Shown here one piece after another: positions 13,801-28,091 of a stretch of 64,000 bases of DNA. Under the pieces are notes generated by a model. That model did no database searches, was not told the origin of the DNA, and worked only from the letters and a program-made list of their open reading frames with translations. The position numbers were made by a program, and so were the translations under genes. The stretch lies in NCBI RefSeq assembly GCF_964340395.1, contig NC_135563.1, positions 18,678,151-18,742,150 of the forward strand, written 5' to 3'. Each line of letters starts with the position of its first letter. The stretch's first letter is position 1. This DNA comes from Glandiceps talaboti (taxonomy: Eukaryota; Hemichordata; Enteropneusta; Spengelidae).

Positions 13801-16800
13801 CGAGTTTTAGCCAACAATGAAAGAATACTGTTTGCCCAATAGCTTGCCTGTATTCGCTCACCTTATTTAAATGTACATACAGTGAGTTACCCACGATTTC
13901 AACCCGAAGCAACCAATGCTTTTGGACTTCACAACTTTACGGAGGGGAGACGGCTCATAAAATTAGGGACCGATCGAAGATAAGTTAATGATTCAAAACA
14001 AAAAGATAAAACAACAGTGATAAAATACTTCATTCGAATGCATCGAATAACCTCGCGAACATGATCTCGTCATGTGCTTCGCTTTAATTGATTTTAAACC
14101 ACATAGGATTTTGAAATCGTTTTTGCTGAGAAAAAGACATCGTATGTAGAGCTCCCCGGTCAATGTGGTGTTATTTCAAGCACTCACTGCACAATTAACT
14201 ACTTCACAAAAGGTATTTGCATTGCCCTTCGAAGATACCAATTCCATAAGTAAATTCTAAAATATCCGAAAATATAAATACACTTAGGTACAGTTGAGTT
14301 GATGCTATCCAAAGGATATCACAGCAGCTCCATTATCTCACGCATAATGCAATATTGTTTCAAGGAAAATGGCTGGAAGGGGAGAAGCATGCAGACAAAT
14401 ACTCCTCAGACCTAGTCTCTTTGCACCATACAATGGTGTATCGAACCTGTAATGACTGTATTGAGCTAGCATCCAACCACATGCTTGCAATTTCAGTCTC
14501 TTTGTTAACTTGTACAAACATTTATCTTTTTCACACATTCATGTACAAAGCTTTCACTAAAAAAAATGTTCGATTTTTACCTCACACACTCCTTAGAAAG
14601 AGAAACCATCAATACCACAACATGGCTCATACAAAGTGGAACAAAAAATTCCACTTCAATTGAATCGAAATAATATAACATTTTAAAATCTTTCAAGTCA
14701 CATCACTTTGTGATTTACATGTACATTTTCACGAAATCGTAATATATAAACTAAAAGGTATTGGAATGTTATGTGTTTGATTTCCTTAATTTGAATAGCA
14801 TTTCTGATTCTTTTTTTAAAAGTTTAATGCGATTTTATTGATGAATTTCATTTGTCAAAGTTTCACTGAAAGTCACGCTCTTCGATCATCCTCTAGGTCG
14901 TGACGTTTACGTTTTTGAAAATATTCTGCATATATCAAGGAAGGATGACACGACAAAATAGTGAGACATATATACAGCCACGTGCATCAGTTTGTAAAGA
15001 CGGCATCTTATCTTCAAGATTTCAAAGTATGTCTAGTTAATGTCTGTCGCTACTTTATAACACAACGAAATACCATACAGCACAACGTAGCAATTAAGTT
15101 AACTGCAAGCAATTAAAGATTTCACAGTTTCCCGCCCTTTTGAGTGACTGTGTTAAACATATGAACAATTACGGGATGTGATGAAAGCGGTGCCCGTTAA
15201 ACGGATACAACGATTGATCGTGTTACGAATACGTGCCATCATTTGGATGACGTGAAACGGGCATGTGGATCAAAAAATAATCACGATGAAAATGGCCCCA
15301 TAATTGAAAGTGGAAATGTAATTTGTACCAAGGCCCACGACTGTCTAAAAGAAACACACAGACTGTACAACACATGTGGGAACGAGACGAGGGAAAAGAC
15401 GCAATACGAGCGCTCCCACAATTACCGTTAAGAGACTAGTGATTTACATGGCGTGTTTTAAATGTTCAGTTAGCCTGGCACAAGATTTTTTTCTCACTTA
15501 TGCCACTACTGCACTGTTCCCCGTTTTCGAAGCGCAACACATGTTCTTGAGATTTCTGAAGTTGAGAGCCATCGATCAAATCAGATTCACGTCACAAACA
15601 TACTATAGGAAGGAGACACATATCTTTCATTGGTTTATAATTATGGGTTACATCGTAGTAAATGTTTTTGTCTGCAAATCCTGTAACTGTTCCCACCACT
15701 TACACAATTGTTTCACCACTTTTTTTAACAGTGTAAGCATTCCCAAACCATTTCTGCGATTCTTGGCAAAAGTTGACCACCGGTAATGCACATTGAGGAT
15801 ATCTCAACACAAGTTCTTAACATAGGCCTAGAATTTAGTTCAAAATTGTACAAAGGATGGAGCCCGACATTTCATTAGCGCTAACGACTTCAGAAAGAAT
15901 GTGGGGTGTTAGTGTTAACTCAAAGACGAAACTTGCTATTTATCAATCCTGACGTTCTGTTGAAAACAACTTGCAACATCCTTTTAAACAAAGTTTGTAG
16001 TGGAAAGATACCCTAACGAATGGTTGTCACAAATTATCCCTTAAAAAACTATCACATAATTTCTTAGCTACAATACTTTGTGTAAGTGAAGTAACCCATT
16101 ACAAATTATGTGGTGAAAAGAGAAAGTTTGTATTAATTTTTAAAGTTTTTCCGGTACTTTTGTGGTAAACGATGGATATGCGATGGACCACACAAGTGAG
16201 CTAAGCTCGAGCTGGACTAGGTGCGTTGTGACAAGCAATTGTCGGTATGTGCGTCGAAGGTCTTTTATGAACAATATCCATGCATTTGTGCTTAAAACCA
16301 ATACATCATCACCAACTTCGAAAGTAGTTTGATTAAACTCATTTAGCTCTTAATTCAAAAATCAATGCCGCGATATTATTAAATTTTGATGAAAAATAAA
16401 AAAAAAGGCATCTTGAAATACATTTGTGTGTAATGTGTTATTCTCGTGTTACGTGTATTCGATAAATGTGCAGTAGGACGGGCTAAGATTATGGTAATTC
16501 AAGAAAAAAAGTCATTCCTTATGGAAGGTCAATAGGATTATAGGAGAAACCCCGCAATGATGATGTAATATTCGCTTATATATTTAAAAAAAATATTTCT
16601 AATTATCACGCAATATTGTACATAAAAAAATTGTAACTTGTGTATAAAACAAGATGAATGCTGTACTGTGGATAGTTCATTGAATATTTTCTGAAGTTGT
16701 TTCTTTAATGCTCACTTTAACTTCAACCGAGAACTTTTGGTCGGCTAAAACATTTGTTGTTCCGATTACATAGCCGTGCTGACCCTGAACTGTTTTATGA

Positions 16801-17400
16801 AGTATGGAGAAAATATCTCAAAAATGGTGCAAAAATTCAGAAAAATATGAAAAACGTAGAGAAACGTCATGACTGCCAAAAATTGAAACAAATAAATGAA
16901 CAAGTATATACAAAAATAAATAATGACCCTACATATTTTTGTAAAGGTTTGTAATCATAACTACTATTTTCTCTTTTCTAGGTCTCAATAAGCTTATACA
17001 TGTATGTGGTAAACGTTGACAGATACAATACCCCAAGTTGCCAAACCAATGACGTCATCAACTGTGGACATATAGACTTATTGTCAAGTCGGATGTTAGA
17101 GACGTACCTATTTCAATGATGATGATGACACATGAACATTATGTGCATTTTTAGAACAATATTCGTCTGATTACAGAGATTTTGTTTTAATCATGAGAAA
17201 CCTCGGGAAAAAAATTATTGTCAGTGAAGTATGCAATATACAGATTTACACAAAGTGGCTTATTAGATTATATTTAATGTATGTTCAATTTGACAAGTTT
17301 ATAAGTTTATCGAAATTAAATTCTTCAACCTATTGGACTAAACTTGGTGGACAATTTGTTAACATTTGTAACTCTTCCTTTCGTGTAATCATTTTTTAAG

Positions 17401-17452
17401 TTCCTCTCCTTCCTTCCTTCCTTCCTTCCCCTCCTTCCTTCCTTCCCTCCTT
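17401..17452. repeat. (CTTC)n microsatellite
   Basis: An imperfect CTTC/CCTT tetranucleotide array of about 50 bp, interrupted by extra C residues. Confidence 0.9.
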
Positions 17453-20141
17453 TATGTTGTTTGTTTGCTACTGGGAGAGAAAGAAGTTCATCAATCCTTT
17501 GCAAACCATGATATGTTAAAATGTGGCACTTTTTAATTGTGATGCATGATCTTAAACAGTCAGAGACGAGGCCTGGTGAAATTTATAAAATGTCGGACGT
17601 TTACTTGTTTATGTCAATAAATAGTAGTTGGAAATCTGTTGGTATGCCTTGATCATTTAGACGTGTTTCTACTTTGTCGTGTTTAGACAGTCACCGAGTA
17701 AACTCTCACAAATGGGATAGATTTAAAAACATGAAATATGTGAAATATCTGAACGTTACATTCCATAGTATACTTTTAAAACACCGGCCACTCCAATGCT
17801 AATCCTTTGTGACTCATTCTCCCGTAGCGATTCTTTTCTTTCCCGGAGTTTGTTTCATCGGTAAAAGTTCCGGTTAGAACTCTACCATGAAATTTCTCCA
17901 TTCTACAACTTGCCAATCACCAGAAACGAGCCATTAAGACCAATTCCAATGCGAAAGAGAGATATTCCAGCTCCCTCCTAGCAAACCAAGTCATTCTGCT
18001 CAATTTGCCCCCAGTCCGTGCGATCCTACGCTATTATGGGCACTTTCTACCCAACCGTTAAAGTAAATTGTCAAGACATACCCCCGACCAATGCGACTCA
18101 AAATCCAAACTTTACTTAAGATGTCAAGCCAATTATAACCAGTCGAAGAATCTTAAAATCACAAAAAAGTAAAACCTACTGACCTCAAAGAACGACAACA
18201 TGCATAGCTTCCCAAACGATCAATAATGTTTCTACCTTGAACTTGTTGTGTTAAACCAAGCTTGTGGTCTCCTCTCTCGCATGATTTACAAATAAAAAAA
18301 TCTACTCTCACCCCCTATTACATCTCTTTATTCACTACCCTATTTTGCGGGAAATGCAAACAATTTGTGTCAATATTAGAGCACATGCAAGAACGATGCT
18401 ATTGAATCGGCGACTTAAATGAGAAGCCCAAGACAATACTCCACAAAGGTAGTACCAATCAATAGATTTGAATTGTTTGCAGCAGGAAATCGGAAAAAAA
18501 TAACTCAAAACTAAAGTTACCTTATAAATCAATGGATGATTTTCTTGACAAGACTTCAAATCGATCATGATTTATACGTCATTTATAATTGATAACTTGT
18601 AAAAGTTGATTTATGATATGATTTTGGGCTGTTTAATTTACCTCTAGTGGTATTGTTTGTTTTGTAAACGAACATCGTAGTGAGGTAACAGAACCAACAG
18701 GTCCAACGTTTTTTTTTCTTTGATTGTCAAAGTGTCAGGACAAACATTTCGACAACAGAAACAAAATGAATAACTGTGCCATATTGCTCTCTCCCCAATG
18801 TAAACTGTATACATAGGTCACTCTCATCTGCTCATGCTGACGTCATTGCGAACAGTTTGTTTCAATGTTCATATCTTTAATGCAGTAATTATTACTCGTT
18901 AACACGTGATTACAGAAGTGACCAAGAATCATTATAGTCAGTCCTAAATAAAGATTTATTAAACCTTCGAATTTATCACGTGACTTGCACTATGTGGTGG
19001 GAAACGTAAGCAAATTCCGAACTGGAAAAACAGCGTGAAAAGCTTTTGGAAGTTGATCATGAAAAATGATGGTACCAATTTGCTGAAATGAATAAAATTG
19101 AATTCATACACAGAAAGAGTCGATAATAGTTTGGAGTTTTTGTATGGTCTGTATGATTAAAAACACGACAACCAACTCGAGTAAGACATGTTTGCAAAGA
19201 AATGATATACTATAACAATGAATACCTTTTGTAAATAAAAACAATTGTTATAAGAATCAAGATTTTTTAACGAAAGAAAAAAGATAGCAATTTAGAAAAA
19301 CTATGTTCGTTTATGTAGGAAGATTTGAAAACTCTTATACAAAACACATCACACGATCAAACGGGGTCAAGTGTAAGATAGACAGGAAGTGAGCTTTTCA
19401 AATTACAAAATCCATGATGTAATTCCAGCTGGTCGCACCTGCATACGATAATGTATATCAGCTTATAACCATCTGGGCGTGATAATTGGATGGGCCACTG
19501 TCAAACTATTAAAGATAAGCCAAATATAAGCAAAAGTGGTAACCAATAAACGCACAAACGGCTAGTTGTTGAAGAAGGCGAACACAAACTAACATAAACT
19601 ATGGTACATAACACTTGGGTGAAATGGATGGGGAATTTTATACTAACGTAACAGGGGATGCCGTAATGGTTACTAACAGGCTTGGATAAAACGGTCTATG
19701 ATGATGGATGTGAGGGAAATGGATGGCCATGATGCTGTAACTCAAACTGGACACGATGAAGATAATTTCCTGAACATGGATGATAACGACACTATAATAA
19801 CATTTATATTGCCAAGTAATGATGCTGATAACAGTAATTAGAACAATAACAATAATTATGTTAATAAATGGCCAACAGAATTAGATAAATAAACATTTGA
19901 AGTTGATTAAGTCGGTTAATGAAAAGCTTTTAATGTCAAGATTGGTATGTAGAGATTATACTTTTACTCTCCATTACAAAAAAACAATTTACGTCCATTC
20001 TATTGTTTTTTGGTAACGATGGTCAGTCGTCATGTTTATTTCTATCTAACGTTTAGCGTAAATATGAAAAAAACAAACCACAAGGTAACATCTGTCAAAC
20101 AAACACTCACGCGTTACGTTGCAACTGTGCCAACCTTCTCA

Positions 20142-20520
<379 letters not shown>

Positions 20521-22410
20521 ATATTGCAGAAATAAATGTGAAGTGTACCCACTCCGTGTTTAGCCGCATAAGTAAAACAGACTTTTCTAAGTTAAAGTGC
20601 CTACGTGTTAACCTTAGTAAGTTCAGTCAATTCACTATATATCTTTAACACACTTTACGTGTTGTAAGGTAAGGTAATTATCACCATAGCAAATTAGTCT
20701 GCCAGACTTCTTAACACGTACATGTCTGTCTTCGACAACACTCTCTCTTGTTTTGTCAACAGTTCACCTGGCATAGACTTTGTTGCGTTCCTATTAGCCT
20801 ATATGACAGGGTGCATGTACTTATCCTCTTCAGTACCGAACACGATCCCGCCAAAATATTTGAACGATATTATTGCTTTCTCCCGCCAAATTTATTCAAA
20901 CAATATTGCTACTTTCAGCCGCCAAATTTTAGAACAATATTCTTTCCCCACTTTTGTTAACACTTCAAATTTATTTTAGACGATTTCAGTCCGAAAAAAA
21001 ATAACTAAAAATAATATTCTTCTTTTGTACAGATTTTCGTATCTGATAATAATTTACGAAATGTGGGTGGCCATATTTTATCCATGTGGACGAATTTTGA
21101 AGTAGTTGATTGGCATACATTCCATGGTATGTTTTTTCTTCTTCTAAAACCGCTACCTGTTTATTTTCATGTCTTTCGTTTGCATGGTATAACCAAACAC
21201 GACGTGTAAAATCAAATTTACCTAACAGCGGAGTCAATAACAATTATGCTATTGGTCGACGGATAAACTTACTTTCAAAAGGCAGGTGTTTTAAAATACC
21301 GAGGCGGTACAACTCTGAGTTGGTTATTGTAGTACGTTCTATTTACTTGTTTTATTGAAGTACCTGAGAATTACATCACGTTGTTGGAACGTTCGTTCTG
21401 TAACGAATGATCCCTGCAGGGTGTAAAGTGATATATAAAATTGAACATGTTGTCAGATCCATGTACCGAGGAGTTTTTCATATGTAATTGAAACCCTCTG
21501 AGGTATTTACATCTGAATAGTCAATACAAAACTTCAACTCTCCGTGGGAAGCTCTTTCATACATCATTCTACTTTTTTTTTCATTGCAAATTTCGGCAAT
21601 TTTTCGATATTGTAAAACTAACCACCTCTTTACGGCAACGTTGCGGAAAAATATGCTCTGGCTGGTCAGAATTATTTTCAGATTCCATTTTTTTCGTTTT
21701 GCAAATCTTTGGAAGGTCTTCACTTAGCACCATTGTACAAAGATAAAATCATATTTTTCTAAGGTACACCTATTATTATTATTATTGCATGTCACAATTA
21801 CAAAATGTATGATATATACCTTGTACTCAAACCCCTTGTCACCGATGAGATTTTCCGAAAGTCTGAAGCAATATTTTCACTGACTTCCAGTTGATTAATT
21901 GAAGAACCCTGTCATTTATTCAAAGACCATGCATCTTCAATATTTTACAAGGAAGTAAATGTTGTGGACATTGTAATATAACTGGGTTTTTTAGCAGTTC
22001 TTAACAATCGTGGTTCGTAAATAAATTGAAATGACTGCAAGACCTCAATAATCGACATGATTTCTGACTTTCTTATTTCGATACAAAGTTAACAAATTTC
22101 TTTCATTTGAAGCACTATCAAAGTCGTGATTAATCATTACATGGACAACATAAATCATCATCGTCCGATTTTTATTGAGAATATGTTCTGAATATGTATG
22201 CGTGCACGCGAATTTTAGTTGTGAGTGGCGCTATTTTAGGTTTTTTATTTTCTTATACTATTTTGCCCCTCCCTATCTACCGGCCTCAATTTCCACTTGA
22301 CAAACACATTGTATTTAACAGTTTCCTGTTCCTAAAATTATTACACACATATTTTTTAACGTAATATTGTGACTTTTTAATGTAGAGACCATCCGACTTA
22401 AGTACCACTG

Positions 22411-22456
<46 letters not shown>
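22411..22456. repeat. (TTG)n microsatellite
   Basis: A pure trinucleotide array of about 15 units in intergenic DNA. Confidence 0.95.
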
Positions 22457-23638
22457 AAATTTATTCCACTGATATTAAATAATAGGAGTCGGTGCTCACT
22501 GCACACAAACCGTGTTCAAAATCTGAACTTAGTCTATTCTACTGATTTTGAAACGCAACTATACTTTATTTGAATCGGAGGAAACTAGAAACCAAAATAA
22601 CACCTACGCTATCGATTTCATTCCGTTCACTCTCAAAATTATAACTTTACCCCATCACAAGTGAAATATACATATATCTATATCACCATTATTACAAGCG
22701 ACAATTATGGTAATATGACCATGTATATGGCAAGCCGCATTTATCACGACATGTGAAGACATTGTTGTAATGTAATAACGATATACATAATTTTACAAAT
22801 CGTTCTAGGTATCCAACTGTACATTTCCCCCAAACATAATAAATAATGAAATCTACACCAACTATGAAATTAGATTCACCTGAATTCAAAATTGATTAAT
22901 TTCAGTACCAACACTATATATTACACGTCATGTACATTTCATACTAAGACCTTTGACCGCTACATTTCATCACTACCCATGTAGTTTCAATAAATGTCAT
23001 TTCATTTTATCCTTTGTTCTTCTGACTCATATTTTCCTTCTACTAATCGCCATTTACACTTCTGCATGCAGGAGAAAGTTCAACTTGCTTGATGTTAAAA
23101 TGTAGGTCAGAACACTTCACTGCTGTTTTTCATCGTTGCCACGAAAATATATGATAGGGCATGCTAACGTGCATTATACGGACGCTTACCCTGTAAGACC
23201 AGTACGATTGGCGTCTTCTGTTGTAAAAAATCGGATTGGGGTAAGAAGACACAGGTTTCCCGCCTTTTTAAAAGAGAAAGAAATTATTGAAGAAAAAATG
23301 ACAACAATCTGATGCAATCAACAAGACAATTGCTGTCAGGACAAAGAATGAGAGAAGAGTAAACTCAGTTTTGAATTCACCCTAACCTGTGTAAATGTCA
23401 TATTTCAATGCTACAGGACATCAACCCGGTGAAGAATTTACGAACCAATAACATTCTACATACAAAACATATGGATTCTATTTTTAGCGTCTTTTTTTAT
23501 GAGTTGTTTCTCTCTCAAAATAGATGTCGTGGTTTGATATTAAGTATAATTATGGATATTTCTTTTACACATTCTGGTATTGTACATCATCACCATTGTG
23601 AACTGAGTTGTAACTGTTCTCTTTGAGGAGGAATACAG

Positions 23639-23676
<38 letters not shown>

Positions 23677-23686
23677 TCAACAACAA
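23639..23686. repeat. (ACA)n microsatellite
   Basis: An ACA trinucleotide array with one interrupting TCA unit. It begins a cluster of simple repeats that continues to 23921. Confidence 0.95.
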
Positions 23687-23739
23687 TTCTTTCTACTTGT
23701 CAATGTCTCCCTAACTCATTTACCCTTTCTCACTGCCAA

Positions 23740-23877
23740 CTCACTCACGCATGCATGCACGCACGCACTCACTCATTCACTGACTCTCACTCACTCACTC
23801 ACTCACTCACTCACTCACTCACTGAAATAACCCACCCCCATCCATCCACTCACTCACTCACTCACTCACTCACTCAC

Positions 23878-23921
<44 letters not shown>
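23740..23921. repeat. compound (CTCA)n-(CT)n microsatellite
   Basis: Degenerate CACGCATG-type units pass into CTCA arrays in two blocks separated by about 28 bp of unrelated sequence, then into pure (CT)n from 23881 to 23921. Confidence 0.95.
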
Positions 23922-23924
<3 letters not shown>

Positions 23925-25852
23925 AATTGCTGTAACAAAAGTACTTGTAATGGCAATAAGTAATTAATTCATGAGACTAAAGAAATCTAATTAACCATCA
24001 CTTTTTAGGTACTAAAGGAACTATAGCTAAATGTGTCTGTCCCTCATCTACTATTGGTGACTGCTAATCACGTGGTTTATGAAACGATAAAAACGCCAAG
24101 ATCATTGTGACTGGGTTGACAAGTACAAGCCAATGACATGTAATTCAATATGTTCAAAAGTATCAGTGTCACAAATCCAAAAGTTAATTTCCCCTTTCAC
24201 GGGATTACAACCATCTACATCTTAGAGCCTTGCTATTAATGCGTTCACTAGAGGCTTCGGGCTGTCGGTCTGTGTATCCCAGCAAATATTCACTCAGAAA
24301 CTTTCTTCAATGTTTCCTGGGGGATGTCGGCATCCTTTTTAACATTTAAAAATTGATAAGATAATTGAAAATCGTTTATATCAAACACCTTTATACGTTT
24401 AAGCCCCGGTCTTTACAACTAACGAAGTCGATTGCTTCAAAATTCTAAACGGGTTTGTCAGATATTGTTAGCTAGGACCACTTTTAGAAAATAAGACACC
24501 ATTTTTGTGCTTATTAATCGCTTTTAATCCCTCTTAAGCAGTGAGAAAAGACTGAATATCATTCTTTTGCGTTTGACAGATTTCAATGGTTTTCAGACGA
24601 CAAACATTATGAATCTACTGAGGTCATGACCTTTCATTCTGACACGTCAAATGGGTCTACAGAGGCGTATGAATCGCACCTGAAGACTACACAGCACGCC
24701 TGGGGAAACATAAATTTCAAACAATTGGCCGGTTCATTTTAGCGAAGTGGAAAAGTGGGAGACGTACTATGAACTCGTTATAATATTGCAGCTGTGAGAC
24801 TGTGATTAGACTACGGAGAATGATGCACTTCGCATGCTGAGTGTTCGACGAATATCCGATAGATCTCCCTCTGGAAAGTGAAAAAATGTCAAGCAACGGC
24901 AAAGAACGACACTCTCTACTGATATGTCACGCTAAGGGTGTTTATACATAGGTTTGAAAGTCCTGGGGGAGCTATCATTAGCGTTAATTAGGCGAGAAGT
25001 AGGGTACGGGGAACACGTGGTGAATACCCAATCAAAGTGACGTCTGACGTCTTTATTGTTTTTATTATTTTAGAATTCGAAAAACATTGCCAAGAAATTA
25101 AACTGCAACTAGTATTACACATTGTGAATAAATTTGTTCTAATCATAATTCTTTTTTTCTCTCTGATAATCTAATATATGATATTTAGCTAAAATATATG
25201 TAAAAGTAGAAATTAGCATATTGCATAAATTGGACTAAATTAGTTTTGAAGTCAATGTAGCTTCTCCGTACATTTCCCGCTGACTCGCACTAATTAAAAT
25301 GGAAAACACGCGCAATACAACTAAATTGGACAATTGCAATCAACAAAATAGACAACAGATGTATTTTTCTTTGGTTGCAACCAATAACGACAACCCTTTC
25401 ACGTAATTTACCTGTATCTCATTTGAAAGTGTAGATTCTCCGCAAGTCGTCATCGACCTGCTTCCGTCTGCCAGCTCCACCGCCAACCATAGATATTTGC
25501 ATTTGTACCTGCCCCAATTTACGCTATAGAGGGCAGGCTTTCACCAACACAACTTCACAATCGGACAGTCTGAGATTTGGTTTTAAAAATGGGTGTGTAT
25601 GTGTAGGGAGTATGGGGAGGGGGGGGGGCTAACAGGGTGAGGAGTGGTGTAAAAATCAGAAAATCTGAAAAGAGTACAAAAAACTAAATGTCGGGACCTC
25701 CAAAAGATAGAAATTATGAAATCGTCAAAATTGACCATGCAAAGTATAAGGTATGTTACCTGGGCCACCATTTTTGTTTTTAAGTGAAGGTGAGGTGTCT
25801 GCACATAGCTTTAAATATATTTTCTAAGATATATCATGACTTTTGTTTTCTA

Positions 25853-26145
25853 TAACTTTGAAGCAACATTTTCTAAATATATACTTGCCATTCAGAATCC
25901 TATGTTTACTTTCTCATTATAAGATACAGTGTTTGAAGTATTTTCTGACAGATTGTACACACCTTGCAAAGATGACATTACAAATACTTATTTTTATACT
26001 TTTTGAACTTGAAAATACTAATATCATTTTTTTTTTGTTTCTCTAACTTTGAAACATCCTTTCACTAAATACTTACATTCAGTACCAATGTTTACTTTGC
26101 CATAAAAGATGCACTGTTTTGGTGTATCCTTGTAGATTGTACTTC
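25853..26145. repeat. two-copy tandem duplication, period about 193 bp
   Basis: The segment beginning AACTTTGAAGCAACATTTTC at 25853 recurs in diverged form from about 26045. Both copies share the blocks AACTTTGAA, CTAAATA, ATGTTTACTTT and AGATTGTAC in the same order. This is an old tandem duplication with no coding content. Confidence 0.65.
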
Positions 26146-26689
26146 ATTTGAAGGTAACGTTATTATTTATGCTTGATGAAGTTTCAAATACAAAAACAAG
26201 AGGTTATAGTTCCCTGCAACAATGTTTTCCATAAACACTCAGATAATAGTTTTGCTCACACCCACAATGCATTGCTTGGGCACTTCCTGTCATTGCTAGT
26301 AGATTTGAAGGTAACATCACAGAATGAACACTTCAGTGGATAAATAGCCATCCTTTCAATGTGACCTTTGACCTTGGTTTCTTTCAGTGATGATCTCAGA
26401 ATGTGATATGTTTGAATGAATAATAAAGCTATGTACTGAAAATTAGAACCATAATAACAAAATTAACAAACAATGTATCATGAAAACATGGTTTCTAACC
26501 CTAAAAAAGTGCAATGTCACTGACTACAATGGTGGTCATTTCAGCAAACATGTTTAGTTTGGTTACAATGAGATTTATTTTAACACAAACATGTTAGTGG
26601 AAATACTATTTTTTTCACATTTTGGCTAAAATGTGTTTTGATTGATACAAACTTTTTGTACCGATTCACTCTAAACAAATCTGCCTTTT

Positions 26690-26790
26690 TAGATGTCAGA
26701 ATTTACCAGTGAAAGTGGTACCATTTTCAGTCTGATTTACTTTGGCACAAAAATTGTTTCAACTGAAAGCTCCGTGCCAAAATACACACA
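26690..26790 (+). repeat. dispersed repeat family member
   Basis: A block around TTTACCAGTGAAAGTGGTAC, followed by CATTTTCAG and a TTTGGCACAAA-like stretch, resembles sequence at about 34005-34090 (+) and, reversed, at about 28430-28640. It is probably a remnant of an interspersed element that cannot be classified by eye. Confidence 0.4.
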
Positions 26791-27766
26791 GTATGTTCAC
26801 AATTAATGTAGTAAGTACTGGTCATCTGAAAGATCTTTGGGATTTTTACTCCTAGTGCATATTTTTCGGTGATTTCACTCACATCACTTTTACACAAAAA
26901 GACCTAATGAAAGCACAAAATATATTAAATTGGTTTATTGGAAATAATATCAGAGAAATCCCATAAACTTAAAAAGTCTATCATAAGACATTACCTTATA
27001 GAATTATTGAAAGGAGAACAAACATCAATAAAACCTGCAATTCAAAATGGCTGAAACAACAGGCAACCAACTCTACAGTTATTTTGTTTGTTGGTTGTCT
27101 GTATCTAAATTAAAGAATAGCTCAAATTATTTTGGAAAAAAGAGCTTTTGGAAGACAAGAGGGTAAACCGCTTAAATTTTGTACATTTTCGGATCTGACT
27201 TGCCACAATTTTTTGTGTCACTTAGTTCTTCAAGAAAGATGTTATCAGTCTCTGAATTCAGTTATGAAAAACAAAATATCCCAAACTTCTTGTTAATCGA
27301 CAACTTGTGAGAGAAGAGACTGTAGTTTGAGCACATCTGGTAGAGTGACTCTGATTCTGATAGTAAGTAACCTTGCAGACTGAGGTACTTGAGTCACCTT
27401 CTTTGTGATGGATCAGCAAAAGTAGAAACTGTCATAAAACTGCATTGACAACTCTGTCAGCAAAATAAGTGAGTTCGTGGTTCCTGAGAGTATGCCGACC
27501 TCCCTTGACAAATGCTCTATTTACACACATGACAACCACTACAATGAAACCAGAAAACCACAAGATACAGTCCCTGTACTTTCTGTCCATAAATTTAGAG
27601 CCCTACCTACTAACTGTCAACGGAGTTGGCATGAAATAGTGGAAAAAGTCACACACACTATCATGTATGGGGTCAAAGGTCACATGCTCCCCCTTTTGAG
27701 GGTCAAATGTGATGAAATAAGGTAAAGGTTACACAAGTACTTGATTTTGGATAAACTGTCAATTTT

Positions 27767-27772
27767 TTTATT
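27767..27772 (-). promoter_or_regulatory. possible polyadenylation signal for ARH3-like copy A
   Basis: AATAAA on the minus strand about 320 bp past the copy A stop codon. The stop codon of copy A is itself inside an AATAAA, which is too close to act as the usual signal for that transcript. Confidence 0.3.
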
Positions 27773-28091
27773 TACATGGAATAACCTTGAGAATTTCTAG
27801 AAGTTTTGAAGATTCTTTTCAACTAAAAACCAACATTTTTAGAAAAAATAAAAATGTTGAACATTTAATATGTGCGCTTTTTTTCACTTCATTACTATTC
27901 CACACTCATGCAGAGTTGTATTCTGTTTGAACAGAAAATATGAGGTTATTCGTTCGACATCATGACAATTCAGTCTCAAATACATCACTTATTCTTGAAT
28001 GCTTGAAATATGATTGACACTTATTTCTTGGCAATAACTTCTTAATCATATTATTTCAGCTTCCGATGGATATTCACTTTAATTCTGAACT

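Noticed and set aside
15376-15786. 136-codon + strand open frame, the longest non-repetitive frame in the intergenic region
   Set aside because: It has no recognisable domain or convincing exon structure, and its composition is like the surrounding AT-rich DNA. A frame of this length is expected by chance.
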